Positions 8,838 to 17,053 of a stretch of DNA of 38,348 bases are shown piece by piece. Under the pieces are notes generated by a model. The model saw only the letters and a program-made list of their open reading frames with translations. It was not told the DNA's origin and did not search any database. The stretch comes from Gemmatimonadota bacterium. GTDB taxonomy: Bacteria; 4572-55; J002. The position numbers and the translations under genes are program-made. The stretch spans positions 1-38,348 of the forward strand of contig RFFQ01000016.1 in assembly GCA_003697105.1 (NCBI GenBank), given 5' to 3'. The first letter of the stretch is position 1. Every line of letters starts with the position of its first letter.

Positions 8838-10180
8838 CCATTCTCTCCTAAGGGTGAAATATTAGCGACATTTTGGGTATAGCGCCGGATCGCTCCGATC
8901 AGGGTCTCAGGATGGATGGGGGTTGTAATGTAATCTTCAGCTTGATTCTGTAACCCCGCTTTTACATCTTCCAACGTCACATTACCGGATAACATCATAA
9001 TGGGAATACTTTTAAATTCAGGATTATTTTTTAGCAAGTTACATACATTATACCCATCAATCAACGGCAAATTGACATCCAACAAAACCATATTCGGTTT
9101 ACGATTGGAGACCATCGCCAGTGCCTCTGCCCCGTTTCGTGCCGTAAAGACATGATACCCCTCTTTACGCAACAATTCCGAGAGGAAATTGGAGAGCTTG
9201 ACATCATTTTCGACAACTAAAATTTTGATATTAGATTGGTACTCCTGCGGCACCTCATCGGTTCGTTTATCAATAACGTAATTGCTCCCATCCAACTTTT
9301 TCACATACGTTTTAAGTTCGGTCGCAATGGCGGCAATCTGTGCTGGGTGTTCTATGGTACGGCGTTCATTGGTGACCACCATCATGGAGATCGTCATGAT
9401 GGGGTATTCCACCATCAAGCCTTGACGGTTTTCCGCCAAAATCCCGCCGCGTTGGAGGTCTTCTGGGGCATAAAAGGTTTTAGCCAATTCATCAAACCGG
9501 AGGATAATGGTCTCGCAAATATCACGCACTTTATCCGGGGTAGTGGTAAAAATAAAATCATCCCCACCGATGTGCCCCACAAAATCATCTTCATTTCCTT
9601 TTTCCACCACCGTACGTTTTATCAGTTCTGCCGTTTGGATGATGATTTGGTCTCCGCTCAGGAAGCCATAATGATCGTTGTACGCCTTAAAATTATCCAG
9701 ATCGGTGTAAACAACGGCGTAGAGTTTGCCGGAGGTGATCAAGTCCAACATTTGCCGTTCGATGGAGACATTACCGGGGAGGCGGGTGGACGGGTTGGCA
9801 TCCAAATAGGATTGTTTCATCCGTAAGATGGCTTCGACACGCGCCCGGAGTTCACTGGTATTGAAGGGCTTTGCCATGTAATCATCCGCGCCCAAATCCA
9901 GCCCGCGCACTTTATCATCCGCTCGCCCTTTGGCCGAAAGCATCAAAATGGGAATATGCCACGTCAAATAGTTACTTTTTAAGCGGCGCACCACCTCATA
10001 ACCATCCATCACGGGCATCATCACATCTAAGATGATTAAATCCGGTTTGAATACTTTAATCACTTCCAGTGCCTCGGCGCCATTGGAGGCGGTGGCAACA
10101 TCGTAATCAGTTTCCAGCGATGTTTCGATCAAACGTTGGACCGGGCGACTATCATCCACCACTAAGATGGCTTTTTTCAT
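8834..10180 (-). CDS. REC-GGDEF-REC response regulator (paralogue of downstream gene)
   Basis: This is a 448-residue regulator from ATG 10180. ATG 10192 and TTG 10198 are in frame, and no ribosome site clearly decides between them; 10180 gives the usual receiver N-terminus 'MKKAILVVDD'. The first receiver is complete (Asp9/Asp10, Asp52, Lys104). The GGDEF-like domain has 'YTDLDNF' (159-165) and 'GGDDF' at 205-209, with no RxxD site. The second receiver keeps phospho-Asp368 ('LLDVNLP'), but its Lys is Thr420 and its acidic pair is Glu-Asn, so phosphorylation there may behave abnormally. The central domains of this protein and its neighbour share 'FVGHIGGDDFIF', evidence of duplication. The gene has its own promoter at 10223-10251. 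No kinase is adjacent; the hybrid kinase at 32740 is a candidate partner only. Confidence 0.88.
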   Translation of the reverse strand: MKKAILVVDDSRPVQRLIETSLETDYDVATASNGAEALEVIKVFKPDLIILDVMMPVMDGYEVVRRLKSNYLTWHIPILMLSAKGRADDKVRGLDLGADDYMAKPFNTSELRARVEAILRMKQSYLDANPSTRLPGNVSIERQMLDLITSGKLYAVVYTDLDNFKAYNDHYGFLSGDQIIIQTAELIKRTVVEKGNEDDFVGHIGGDDFIFTTTPDKVRDICETIILRFDELAKTFYAPEDLQRGGILAENRQGLMVEYPIMTISMMVVTNERRTIEHPAQIAAIATELKTYVKKLDGSNYVIDKRTDEVPQEYQSNIKILVVENDVKLSNFLSELLRKEGYHVFTARNGAEALAMVSNRKPNMVLLDVNLPLIDGYNVCNLLKNNPEFKSIPIMMLSGNVTLEDVKAGLQNQAEDYITTPIHPETLIGAIRRYTQNVANISPLGENG

Positions 10181-10222
10181 GGTATTACCCATTTCCAAAT
10201 GAAAATGTCATGACCAAACCCA

Positions 10223-10251
10223 ATATTAACACATGCTTTTAGCGATTGCAA
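10223..10251 (-). promoter_or_regulatory. Sigma70-type promoter for the paired REC-GGDEF-REC genes
   Basis: On the minus strand, TTGCAA (10251-10246), 17 bases and TAATAT (10228-10223) lie about 43 bases upstream of ATG 10180. A short palindrome, GTCATGAC, follows near the expected transcript start (about 10206-10213). Confidence 0.7.
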
Positions 10252-10300
10252 GCAATATTTCAAGGATATTACAAGAAGCGGGCGGTTATGCTGAAGGCAA

Positions 10301-11047
10301 TTATGGTGCGGATTTCAAGAAGAATTGATCGATTTGGGGAATACCACTTTTCAGCGCGTCTTCAAATGCGCCACTAAAGAGGGCTTTACCCTGATCGAGA
10401 TAGGTGATTTTCTGGGCAATGCGTTTAATACTCTCCAATTCGTGCGTGACCACAACTAATGTCATCCCCAGTTGGCGATTCAATTTGAGAAAAAGTTGGT
10501 CAATCTCTAAACAGGTGACCGGGTCAAGGCCGGCAGACGGTTCATCGCAAAACAAGATTTGGGGGTCTAGGGCGATAGCTCGTGCCAAAGCCGCCCGTTT
10601 CCGCATCCCACCCGAAAGTTCCGGCGGAAAAAGATGGTACGCATGATCCAGTTCGACCAGATGCAACTTGACCCGTACAATCTCCCAGATCAGATCATCG
10701 GGTAAACGGGTATGCATTTGAAGCGGTAATGCCACATTCTCGCTGATCGTCAAAGAGTTAATCAAAGCCCCATTTTGGAAGAGTACCCCCATTTGGCGCT
10801 GGATCGGCTCAAATTCATGTTCCTCCATACGGGTGATGTCCTGCCCAAACAGATGAATCTGCCCGGAATAAGGATGTAACAACCGGATAATATGTTTGAG
10901 CAAGGTACTTTTACCGCAACCACTCCCGCCCAAAATAATCATAATCTCGCCCGAATTCACACTCATATTGACCCCGCGAAGAACGAAGCGGTCGCCATAT
11001 TTCGTGCTTAAATTGGTAACGCGGATAATCGGCTCCGTCATTGGCAT
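10301..11047 (-). CDS. mlaF: Mla-type ABC transporter ATP-binding protein
   Basis: This is a cytoplasmic ATPase of 248 residues (246 if started at the second ATG, 11041). Numbered from the latter, it has Walker A 'GGSGCGKS' (38-45), Q-loop Gln89, signature 'LSGGM' (142-146), Walker B 'ILFCDE' (162-167) and H-loop His200. The 'ELSGGMRKRAALARAI' context is typical of the MlaF/Ttg2A branch that powers phospholipid transport between the membranes. Its first ATG overlaps the stop of the permease gene by one base (TAATG at 11047-11049), so the two are co-translated. No MCE-domain (MlaD) gene follows, as the next gene downstream has its own promoter and is a response regulator. Confidence 0.92.
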   Translation of the reverse strand: MPMTEPIIRVTNLSTKYGDRFVLRGVNMSVNSGEIMIILGGSGCGKSTLLKHIIRLLHPYSGQIHLFGQDITRMEEHEFEPIQRQMGVLFQNGALINSLTISENVALPLQMHTRLPDDLIWEIVRVKLHLVELDHAYHLFPPELSGGMRKRAALARAIALDPQILFCDEPSAGLDPVTCLEIDQLFLKLNRQLGMTLVVVTHELESIKRIAQKITYLDQGKALFSGAFEDALKSGIPQIDQFFLKSAP

Positions 11048-12132
11048 TATCCAAAGTAAAAAAGGATACCCCAAAAACTATCAACCACAATAATCATAAA
11101 AATAGAAGTCACTACGGAAGACGTTGTCGCGATACCGACACCCTCCGCCCCCCCTTTGAAATTGAACCCCCGATAGACTGCCACGATGGTGATCACCCAA
11201 GCAAAAGAAACACTTTTGATTAATCCCGTCAGGACATCCTTTAAGAGCAACGCTTCGAGTACCTGATTGCCAAATGCCGCCGCACTCAGATCGAGATAGG
11301 TGATTCCCACCAGAAAGCCCCCCGCAATGCCCATGATATTCGCAAAAACCGTCAACAGTGGAATACAAAGCGTCATCGCCAAAAATTTGGGCACGACCAC
11401 AAAGCGGATCGGGTTGAGAGCCATCGTTTTGAGGGCATCCAATTCTTCAGTGAATTTCATGGTGGCGATTTCGGCGGCAATGGAGGAACCACTGCGCCCG
11501 GAGACAATGATCGCCGTCATCAACGGTCCCAGTTCGCGAGCAATACCGATGGCAAGCAGATTGGCAACATAAATGGTTGCCCCAAACTGCCGGAGTTGGG
11601 CGGAAGATTGCAGTGCCGTGACAAACCCGATCAAAAAGAGGATCAGGGCAACAATCCCAAATGCCTGAGAGCCGAGTAAAATACATTGCTCCATAAATGC
11701 CCCCCGCCGTGCCCCAGACCGGTTAAATATGCCGATTACCGACCACCACAAAATGTCCACGATCAATACCAGCAATTGCACGACACTTTGATACGCCCGA
11801 TACACCCCGTCGCCCAAGCGTTCCAAAAAAGAGGGCGGTGATGCCGGAGGAACAGGAGCGGCGGCTTCGACCGCAAAATACTCCAAAACCTCCTGAAACG
11901 GCGGGGGGATATTCTGGATCGCCAACATTTTTTGATGACGTTCTGCCAGACGGGGTAACGTCTGAATCAACACAGCGCCGGCACTATCCAGCGCCGTGAT
12001 GCCGGCGGCATCAAGGGTAATGTGCGATTCCGTACACGTTTGGATTTGATGGTGCAACTGGTGATAGAGGTCTCCCACATGGGCGAGGGTGACCTCTCCC
12101 TCCAGAGTCAGCAAAGCGGTTGATTGGGGCAT
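11047..12132 (-). CDS. mlaE: STAS-MlaE fusion permease of lipid ABC transporter
   Basis: This is a 361-residue inner-membrane protein. Residues 1-95 resemble a STAS domain (MlaB-like; 'ITALDSAGAVLI'), and residues ~110-361 are the MlaE permease with five or six hydrophobic segments. The family signature 'ELGPLMTAIIVSGRSGSSIAAEI' region and the following 'EELDALKTM' loop, which contacts the ATPase, are clearly present. In E. coli MlaB is a separate protein; here the regulatory STAS domain is fused to the permease, a known alternative architecture. It starts 9 bases after the barrel-protein stop and overlaps mlaF by one base. It should work with MlaF to move phospholipids. The missing MCE subunit must be encoded elsewhere or be replaced. 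Confidence 0.92.
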   Translation of the reverse strand: MPQSTALLTLEGEVTLAHVGDLYHQLHHQIQTCTESHITLDAAGITALDSAGAVLIQTLPRLAERHQKMLAIQNIPPPFQEVLEYFAVEAAAPVPPASPPSFLERLGDGVYRAYQSVVQLLVLIVDILWWSVIGIFNRSGARRGAFMEQCILLGSQAFGIVALILFLIGFVTALQSSAQLRQFGATIYVANLLAIGIARELGPLMTAIIVSGRSGSSIAAEIATMKFTEELDALKTMALNPIRFVVVPKFLAMTLCIPLLTVFANIMGIAGGFLVGITYLDLSAAAFGNQVLEALLLKDVLTGLIKSVSFAWVITIVAVYRGFNFKGGAEGVGIATTSSVVTSIFMIIVVDSFWGILFYFG

Positions 12133-12141
12133 GAGCAGGCA

Positions 12142-13716
12142 TCACAACACATAAGACAACCGGATGAGTACTTGATGTTCGGATTGCACATCCGGGATGG
12201 CTTCTTCTTTTTTAATCAACAAGTTATAATCTAAACTGATATATTTAGAGAGGGTAACCCGGACCCGATTATCCCAATCGTAAACCCAAGTTTGGGTGTC
12301 GCTTTCCGGTAAGAGTAGGTCAAATTCCGTATTGAATTGCACCCGGCGGGCAATCCGGGAATCACCAATCATCAACATTTCTAATCCGGTTAAGGTTGAT
12401 TTTTGGAGGGGTTTTAGTTGGGTTTGGCTATCGTTTAGCAGGTAGGATTGGTGAACAAATGTTTGTCGTGCCCCGAATCCGCTGCGCAAATTGAGGTTTA
12501 AGCGGGCAGATTTGGCAATAATCCAGTTAAAGCCCACGCCTTCTTTGAGGGTGAGGGGGAAGAATGCCGGCGATAAGCGGACAGATTCCGCCGCGGTGTA
12601 AATATGGGTGGTATCTCCGCCGGTATTAAGCCGGTACACATCCCGAGGGCTGTCAAAATAGGCATTAGTTTCAAAAAATTTGCTATCTAGCGCCAAATTG
12701 AGGTAGGGTCCTACTTTTTCCCAAAAACGGTAGATATAAGTCGCTTTTAGTTCAATTCGATCTACATATTTGCGAATGGACTCTCCTTTTTCAAAGGAGA
12801 GTCCCTCGTCCAGTATGATGCGAACGAACGCATTATGTAAATCCGTAATATACCGTAACTGGTTGAACCATTGTGCCGTTAAGGTGAAATTATACTCTTT
12901 CCGTTGGGATTCCGTATTTTGGAAATAATTGAGAATAAAATTTCCGTTAATTTCGGAGCGAATTTTCCAATCTTCAATATTAATTTGCCGCGTACCTTCA
13001 TCCAAAATACCGAATCCGATGAAATTCTGATTTTCGTCATCCAATACGAGGGTATAACGTACTAACTCGCCGGGTAGTAGGCGCAATGTAGCAAAATTCC
13101 GTGTGGTATTAAAACTTTCCCCCGGTTTCACCACCTTGTACAACCCCGGTTTAAGCAACCAGGTAGTGAGTTCTTCCCCCAGCTCTTCATCTACGCCATA
13201 TCCCAAGCCATAATTTTCCAGATTTGATTGATAAAATAATTCGTATGATTCCTTGATAGGGGTGCGGGTTTCATCGATGACATTGATGACCAGTCCCGCC
13301 CAATCGGGTAAAATCAGGGAGGTATGCCCTTCTTCCACATCGACTGTTCGGGTTATCATCTGTTCAATGGTGCCGGAGCCGACCTTGACCTGATAGCGTC
13401 CCGGTTCAACCAAAACGGAGGTGCCGGTGCGGGCTTCTGCCACTAGGGTTTCATTGGTGTAAACCAGATAAACCGGTTCCGCCAACGAGGTGGTCATCGT
13501 CGGAACAAAAATCGCCCCTTTACCAATAGGTACTAACGTGGGGTCCATTTCGACTTGACGATAGGCGGGCGGGGCATCCCATGTATTTTCCGGTGAGGTT
13601 TGCCCGAGTACCTGTACAGGGAACATCAACAGCACCAAAAAGAGAAAAGCCGGAGATACACCGGCTTTTTGCCCCCCCATCTGCCCACAAGGGATTAAGT
13701 TAACTATGTGTTTCAT
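12142..13716 (-). CDS. Predicted outer-membrane beta-barrel protein, Mla operon partner
   Basis: I cannot place this 524-residue protein in a named family. A signal peptide is clear (hydrophobic core ~23-37, cleavage near 'QVLG|QT'). Residues ~60-220 look like two small beta-rich PEGA-like modules, for example 'VLVEPGRYQVKVGSG'. From ~235 onward alternating polar/hydrophobic strands separated by short turns suggest a barrel, and the chain ends 'RLSYVL', in keeping with outer-membrane barrels. ATG 13716 overlaps the upstream stop by 17 bases. An in-frame ATG at 13680 would give a shorter n-region and cannot be excluded. Position directly before mlaE suggests the outer-membrane end of a lipid pathway. 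That is inference from context. Confidence 0.7.
   Translation of the reverse strand: MKHIVNLIPCGQMGGQKAGVSPAFLFLVLLMFPVQVLGQTSPENTWDAPPAYRQVEMDPTLVPIGKGAIFVPTMTTSLAEPVYLVYTNETLVAEARTGTSVLVEPGRYQVKVGSGTIEQMITRTVDVEEGHTSLILPDWAGLVINVIDETRTPIKESYELFYQSNLENYGLGYGVDEELGEELTTWLLKPGLYKVVKPGESFNTTRNFATLRLLPGELVRYTLVLDDENQNFIGFGILDEGTRQINIEDWKIRSEINGNFILNYFQNTESQRKEYNFTLTAQWFNQLRYITDLHNAFVRIILDEGLSFEKGESIRKYVDRIELKATYIYRFWEKVGPYLNLALDSKFFETNAYFDSPRDVYRLNTGGDTTHIYTAAESVRLSPAFFPLTLKEGVGFNWIIAKSARLNLNLRSGFGARQTFVHQSYLLNDSQTQLKPLQKSTLTGLEMLMIGDSRIARRVQFNTEFDLLLPESDTQTWVYDWDNRVRVTLSKYISLDYNLLIKKEEAIPDVQSEHQVLIRLSYVL
13645..13669 (-). terminator. Terminator-like hairpin inside the barrel gene's signal-peptide codons
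   Basis: A perfect 9-base inverted repeat, AAAAGCCGG / CCGGCTTTT, has a 7-base loop. In the minus-strand transcript the 3' arm runs into TTTTCTCTTTTT, like an intrinsic terminator with an interrupted U-tract. It lies 15-25 codons into the coding sequence and could partly attenuate transcription into the barrel-mlaE-mlaF part of the operon. It could also be chance within signal-peptide codons. Confidence 0.4.
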
Positions 13717-15490
13717 CAGGCGATCCGGTCTCCGGGTTTTCCTTTTCTTCTTCCGCTTGTTTCTTCATCCATTCCAGAAATTGACGGCGTTGTTCAGGGG
13801 ATAGTTTCGCTTTTTTGCCTTGTTTTGCTGCCGCCTGTTTCTGCAGTTCCGCCATTTTACGTTTTTTCTCTTGGATTTTCTGCAAGCGTGCTTGCCGTAC
13901 CTCTTCGGGGATGGGGATCAATTTTTTGGGGGGCGTGAGGCGTTTCGGCGGTTTTTTAGCAGTTTCCGACTTTTTAGATGTCTCTGTTACCGCTTCTGGA
14001 GCAATAGCTTGAATTTCCACCGTTTTGGGTTCGTCACCGGGTGGGGGAGTCTCTTTTTTGCCCCCTTTCATCATCTCGGCGATCTCAGCCAAACGCTGTG
14101 GGTCGGGACCGTCACCAAAAGAGTGACCGCTGAGGTCGATTTCATCCGTGAATTCAAATTCATCATCGTCATACTCATCATACATATCATCATCATCGTA
14201 ATCCAGATAGTCCTCCGCCGGATCAATCTCGCTGGAATCCTCCATCTGGTGTTCCATTTCCGCCTGAGCAATCGATTCGGCAGCCTCAAGGTCAAAATCC
14301 TCATCGACCTCCCCGGTGTCGGGGGCGGAATCATCCCGAATAACCCCGGCGTGCTGGCGCACATGCGGGTCCAGCACCGAATAATCTTCGTCTGGGGAGC
14401 TATCCCCAAACGCGCTCAACCCGGGAATTTCGATCTCGATACTTTCCTCGTCACCGATAATATCGGGTTCATCTTTAAATTCCAACTCACCGGGCGGGGG
14501 AGTAGAGAGGGGAGAAAGCTCTTCTTTGGGTTCAACTTTAGGTGGGGGAGGTGTTACCGGCGCATCGCCATAATCGGGTTCATCTTCACGGAAATAAGAC
14601 ATGCCAGTATCGACTTCGACCTCTGCCGCCGGTTCTGGGGCGGGTGTCGCGGAGGCTGAAGCCGGCGAGGTGTTAAAATTGAGTTCCTGACTCTCTTGGA
14701 GTTCTTCAAAGGCGGTCACCTCTGTAAATTCCACATTTTGCCAAAAATCACGGGGAAAATAGAGATAGATCAGAATCAAACTTTTGGTATAATATTCGGA
14801 TTCCAGCATATCTTCGGGGTCGGTATTATCTACCTGACGGCGTTTCTGCCGCCATTCCGTGACCGACATCTGCTTAGTCTCCAATTTTTGCCGTTTATCT
14901 ACCATCCGCCGGGACTTAATTGTGCGTGGTTTTGAGGTATCCATGATGACGGAGATACCACTCCGTTCTTGAATAGCGGTGCTGATTTCACGGCTAAGTT
15001 GGGTAGGGTTGATCGCCAGTCGTTCCGCCCCACGATAGGTGTTCATGGGGATTTCAATACGCAGTTGAATATAGAGGGAATCAAAATAGGTCGTATCATC
15101 AAAGAGGCGTTCTGTTAGGAGTTTATCTTCTTTGATGGAGACATCTTTTTTCTTATCGAAGGCTAATTCTTTGAACATATTGGCGCTACACACCTCATCG
15201 ATAATATCGATGAGTTTATCGACCACGTTCTGTTCTTCAAAGGGTAGGGTTAAGATTTGGGTGGGGTCTTCGCCTTCCAGTTCTTGCGCTTTTTCTTCTA
15301 TTTTACTCTGACTTTCTTTTAATTTTTCCTGAAATTTTTGAGCATATTCCAATCGCTTGAGTTCGGAGGGTGACATCTTTTTAACTTTGGAATCTTCACC
15401 CTGTTTTTTTGATTTGGAGACCGATTTTGAGCGGTCGTCATCTGCCGACTGGCTCTCACCTTTGAGCAACTTATCCCACAATTTTCGCAT
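13700..15490 (-). CDS. Large acidic cytoplasmic protein of unknown function
   Basis: I do not recognise this 596-residue protein. It has no signal peptide or membrane segment. A charged coiled coil (~41-75) leads into a folded-looking region (~80-260). Then comes a long proline/acidic linker with an extreme Asp/Glu/Tyr stretch at ~417-450, and finally a basic, lysine/glutamine-rich helical tail (~520-590). The charge layout, acidic middle and basic end, suggests self-association or binding of a basic partner, but no catalytic motif is visible. GGGGG precedes ATG 15490 by 6 bases. It is the first gene after the promoter at 15588-15616 and overlaps the barrel gene by 17 bases, so it is expressed with the Mla genes. 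A cytoplasmic adaptor for that transporter is possible. Confidence 0.7.
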   Translation of the reverse strand: MRKLWDKLLKGESQSADDDRSKSVSKSKKQGEDSKVKKMSPSELKRLEYAQKFQEKLKESQSKIEEKAQELEGEDPTQILTLPFEEQNVVDKLIDIIDEVCSANMFKELAFDKKKDVSIKEDKLLTERLFDDTTYFDSLYIQLRIEIPMNTYRGAERLAINPTQLSREISTAIQERSGISVIMDTSKPRTIKSRRMVDKRQKLETKQMSVTEWRQKRRQVDNTDPEDMLESEYYTKSLILIYLYFPRDFWQNVEFTEVTAFEELQESQELNFNTSPASASATPAPEPAAEVEVDTGMSYFREDEPDYGDAPVTPPPPKVEPKEELSPLSTPPPGELEFKDEPDIIGDEESIEIEIPGLSAFGDSSPDEDYSVLDPHVRQHAGVIRDDSAPDTGEVDEDFDLEAAESIAQAEMEHQMEDSSEIDPAEDYLDYDDDDMYDEYDDDEFEFTDEIDLSGHSFGDGPDPQRLAEIAEMMKGGKKETPPPGDEPKTVEIQAIAPEAVTETSKKSETAKKPPKRLTPPKKLIPIPEEVRQARLQKIQEKKRKMAELQKQAAAKQGKKAKLSPEQRRQFLEWMKKQAEEEKENPETGSPDETHS

Positions 15491-15587
15491 CGATGACCCC
15501 CATCCGTATGCTCTTAATTATCAGGAGTAACTTTCCGCATAAAAACTAGGTAAATCCTTTATATTCCAGCAACAAACCATTGATTCA

Positions 15588-15616
15588 AAATAAAGACCAG
15601 ACGTTGTTTTTGTCAA
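15588..15616 (-). promoter_or_regulatory. Promoter of the acidic-protein/barrel/mlaEF operon
   Basis: On the minus strand, a perfect TTGACA (15616-15611), 17 bases and TTATTT (15593-15588) lie about 100 bases before ATG 15490, just past the pyk stop. No strong terminator separates pyk from it, so some read-through from the pyk operon is possible. Confidence 0.65.
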
Positions 15617-15622
15617 GAAGAT

Positions 15623-17053
15623 TTAAATTTCTTCGATTCGCAGAATGTTAGTACCTTTTTTATCCCCAAATGGGAGACCCGCCGTGAGGACAAGCCGGTC
15701 ACCGTGGGAGATGATCTGTTCCGCCTTCAAACGTTCCACAATGTCATCAACGGCATCATCAATGTTGCTTTTAAATTCCGGCACTTGAAACCCCAAAACA
15801 CCCCAATAAAGCGCGGTGCGGAAGTACGCCTGTTCATTGAAGGTCATGGCAATAATGGGTTTCGGTGGACGGAACCGGGAAATTGTGCGTGCCATCGAGC
15901 CGCTTAACGTCAAGCAGACAATCGCTTTAGCATTAACTAAATCGGAAGCGTGACTAGTGGAATAGCCAATAGCGAGAGGTGTCGGATACACCATATCGGG
16001 TTTACGACGTTTTAGGTCCCAGCGGGGATCACTCTGTTTTTCGATAATGGTGATGATCCGATCCATCGTTTCCACCGCTTGAACCGGGAATTTGCCTGCC
16101 GCCGTCTCCCCAGAGAGCATCACGGCATCCGTCCCATCTAAGACCGCATTCGCCACATCGGCGGCTTCTGCTCGGGTGGGGCGTGGCGTGGTCATCATGG
16201 ACTCCAGCATTTGGGTTGCGGTGATCACCGGCTTACCCTTGCGGTTGCAAATGGCGATGATCTCCTTTTGAATGGGCGGTACTTCTTCCACAAACATTTC
16301 AACCCCTAAATCACCGCGGGCAATCATAATTCCATCCGCTAGGTCCGAGATGGCTTCAAATTCTTTAACGGCTTGAGGTTTTTCAATTTTAGCGATTACC
16401 GGCGTATTGTATCCCTGTTCGGCAATCATCCATTTGATGTGGCGGATATCATCCGGTCTTTGCACAAAGGAGAGTGCTACGTAATCCACACCTAACGTTA
16501 ATCCGAATTTCAAATCGATTTTATCTTTCGGGGTTAGCGCCTCAATAGAGACCGAACCGGGCAGATTTACCCCTTTGTTATCCTTGAGGACACCGCCAAA
16601 GACCACCTTACAATGGACATCCTGCCCATCTACATCTTCGACCGTTAGCCGCAATTTGCCATCATCGAGCAGGATCATCGCTCCCGGTTCCACATCTTGA
16701 TGAAGTTTCGGGTATGTCACCGAGACTTCATGGACATTTCCGATAATGTCGCGGGTGGTCAGACAAAAATCCGCGCCATTCTCCAACACAATTTCACCGG
16801 TTTCAAAGTGCTTCACGCGGATTTTTGGACCTTGCAGGTCTTGTAAGACCGCAATAGGGCGTTTGACTTCGGCAGAAACACGGCGCACCAGTTCAAATCG
16901 CCGGGCGTGATCCTCAGGTGTTCCATGCGAAAAATTAAAGCGGGCAACATCCATTCCGGCGTGTGCCAAGGCTAAAATATCCTCGTACGTATCCGTACTA
17001 GGACCTAACGTACAGACAATTTTCGTCCGGCGGCGGGTAAGTAACTGATCCAT
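15623..17053 (-). CDS. pyk: Pyruvate kinase
   Basis: This 476-residue enzyme converts phosphoenolpyruvate and ADP to pyruvate and ATP in glycolysis. Family residues are present: 'ARFNFSHG' (Arg38, Asn40, Ser42), catalytic Lys222 in 'AKIEKPQAV', and 'MIARGDLGVE' (243-252) for metal and substrate binding. Later come 'TATQMLESM' and 'DAVMLSGETAAGKFP', and a C-terminal regulatory domain ends the chain. Length is typical of bacterial type I/II enzymes, and there is no extra C-terminal PEP-utiliser domain. AGGAGG lies 7 bases before ATG 17053, whose A is also the last base of the upstream stop (TAATG). It is the last gene of the operon starting at 21037. Confidence 0.97.
   Translation of the reverse strand: MDQLLTRRRTKIVCTLGPSTDTYEDILALAHAGMDVARFNFSHGTPEDHARRFELVRRVSAEVKRPIAVLQDLQGPKIRVKHFETGEIVLENGADFCLTTRDIIGNVHEVSVTYPKLHQDVEPGAMILLDDGKLRLTVEDVDGQDVHCKVVFGGVLKDNKGVNLPGSVSIEALTPKDKIDLKFGLTLGVDYVALSFVQRPDDIRHIKWMIAEQGYNTPVIAKIEKPQAVKEFEAISDLADGIMIARGDLGVEMFVEEVPPIQKEIIAICNRKGKPVITATQMLESMMTTPRPTRAEAADVANAVLDGTDAVMLSGETAAGKFPVQAVETMDRIITIIEKQSDPRWDLKRRKPDMVYPTPLAIGYSTSHASDLVNAKAIVCLTLSGSMARTISRFRPPKPIIAMTFNEQAYFRTALYWGVLGFQVPEFKSNIDDAVDDIVERLKAEQIISHGDRLVLTAGLPFGDKKGTNILRIEEI

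Noticed and set aside
9236-9826. 196-residue open frame opposite the second REC-GGDEF-REC gene
   Set aside because: It is antisense to conserved GGDEF codons, and its product shows no recognisable motif.
13820-14659. 279-residue open frame on the plus strand opposite the acidic protein
   Set aside because: It is antisense to the Asp/Glu-rich codons and yields a low-complexity Ile/Phe-rich product with no family features. The minus-strand gene explains the sequence.
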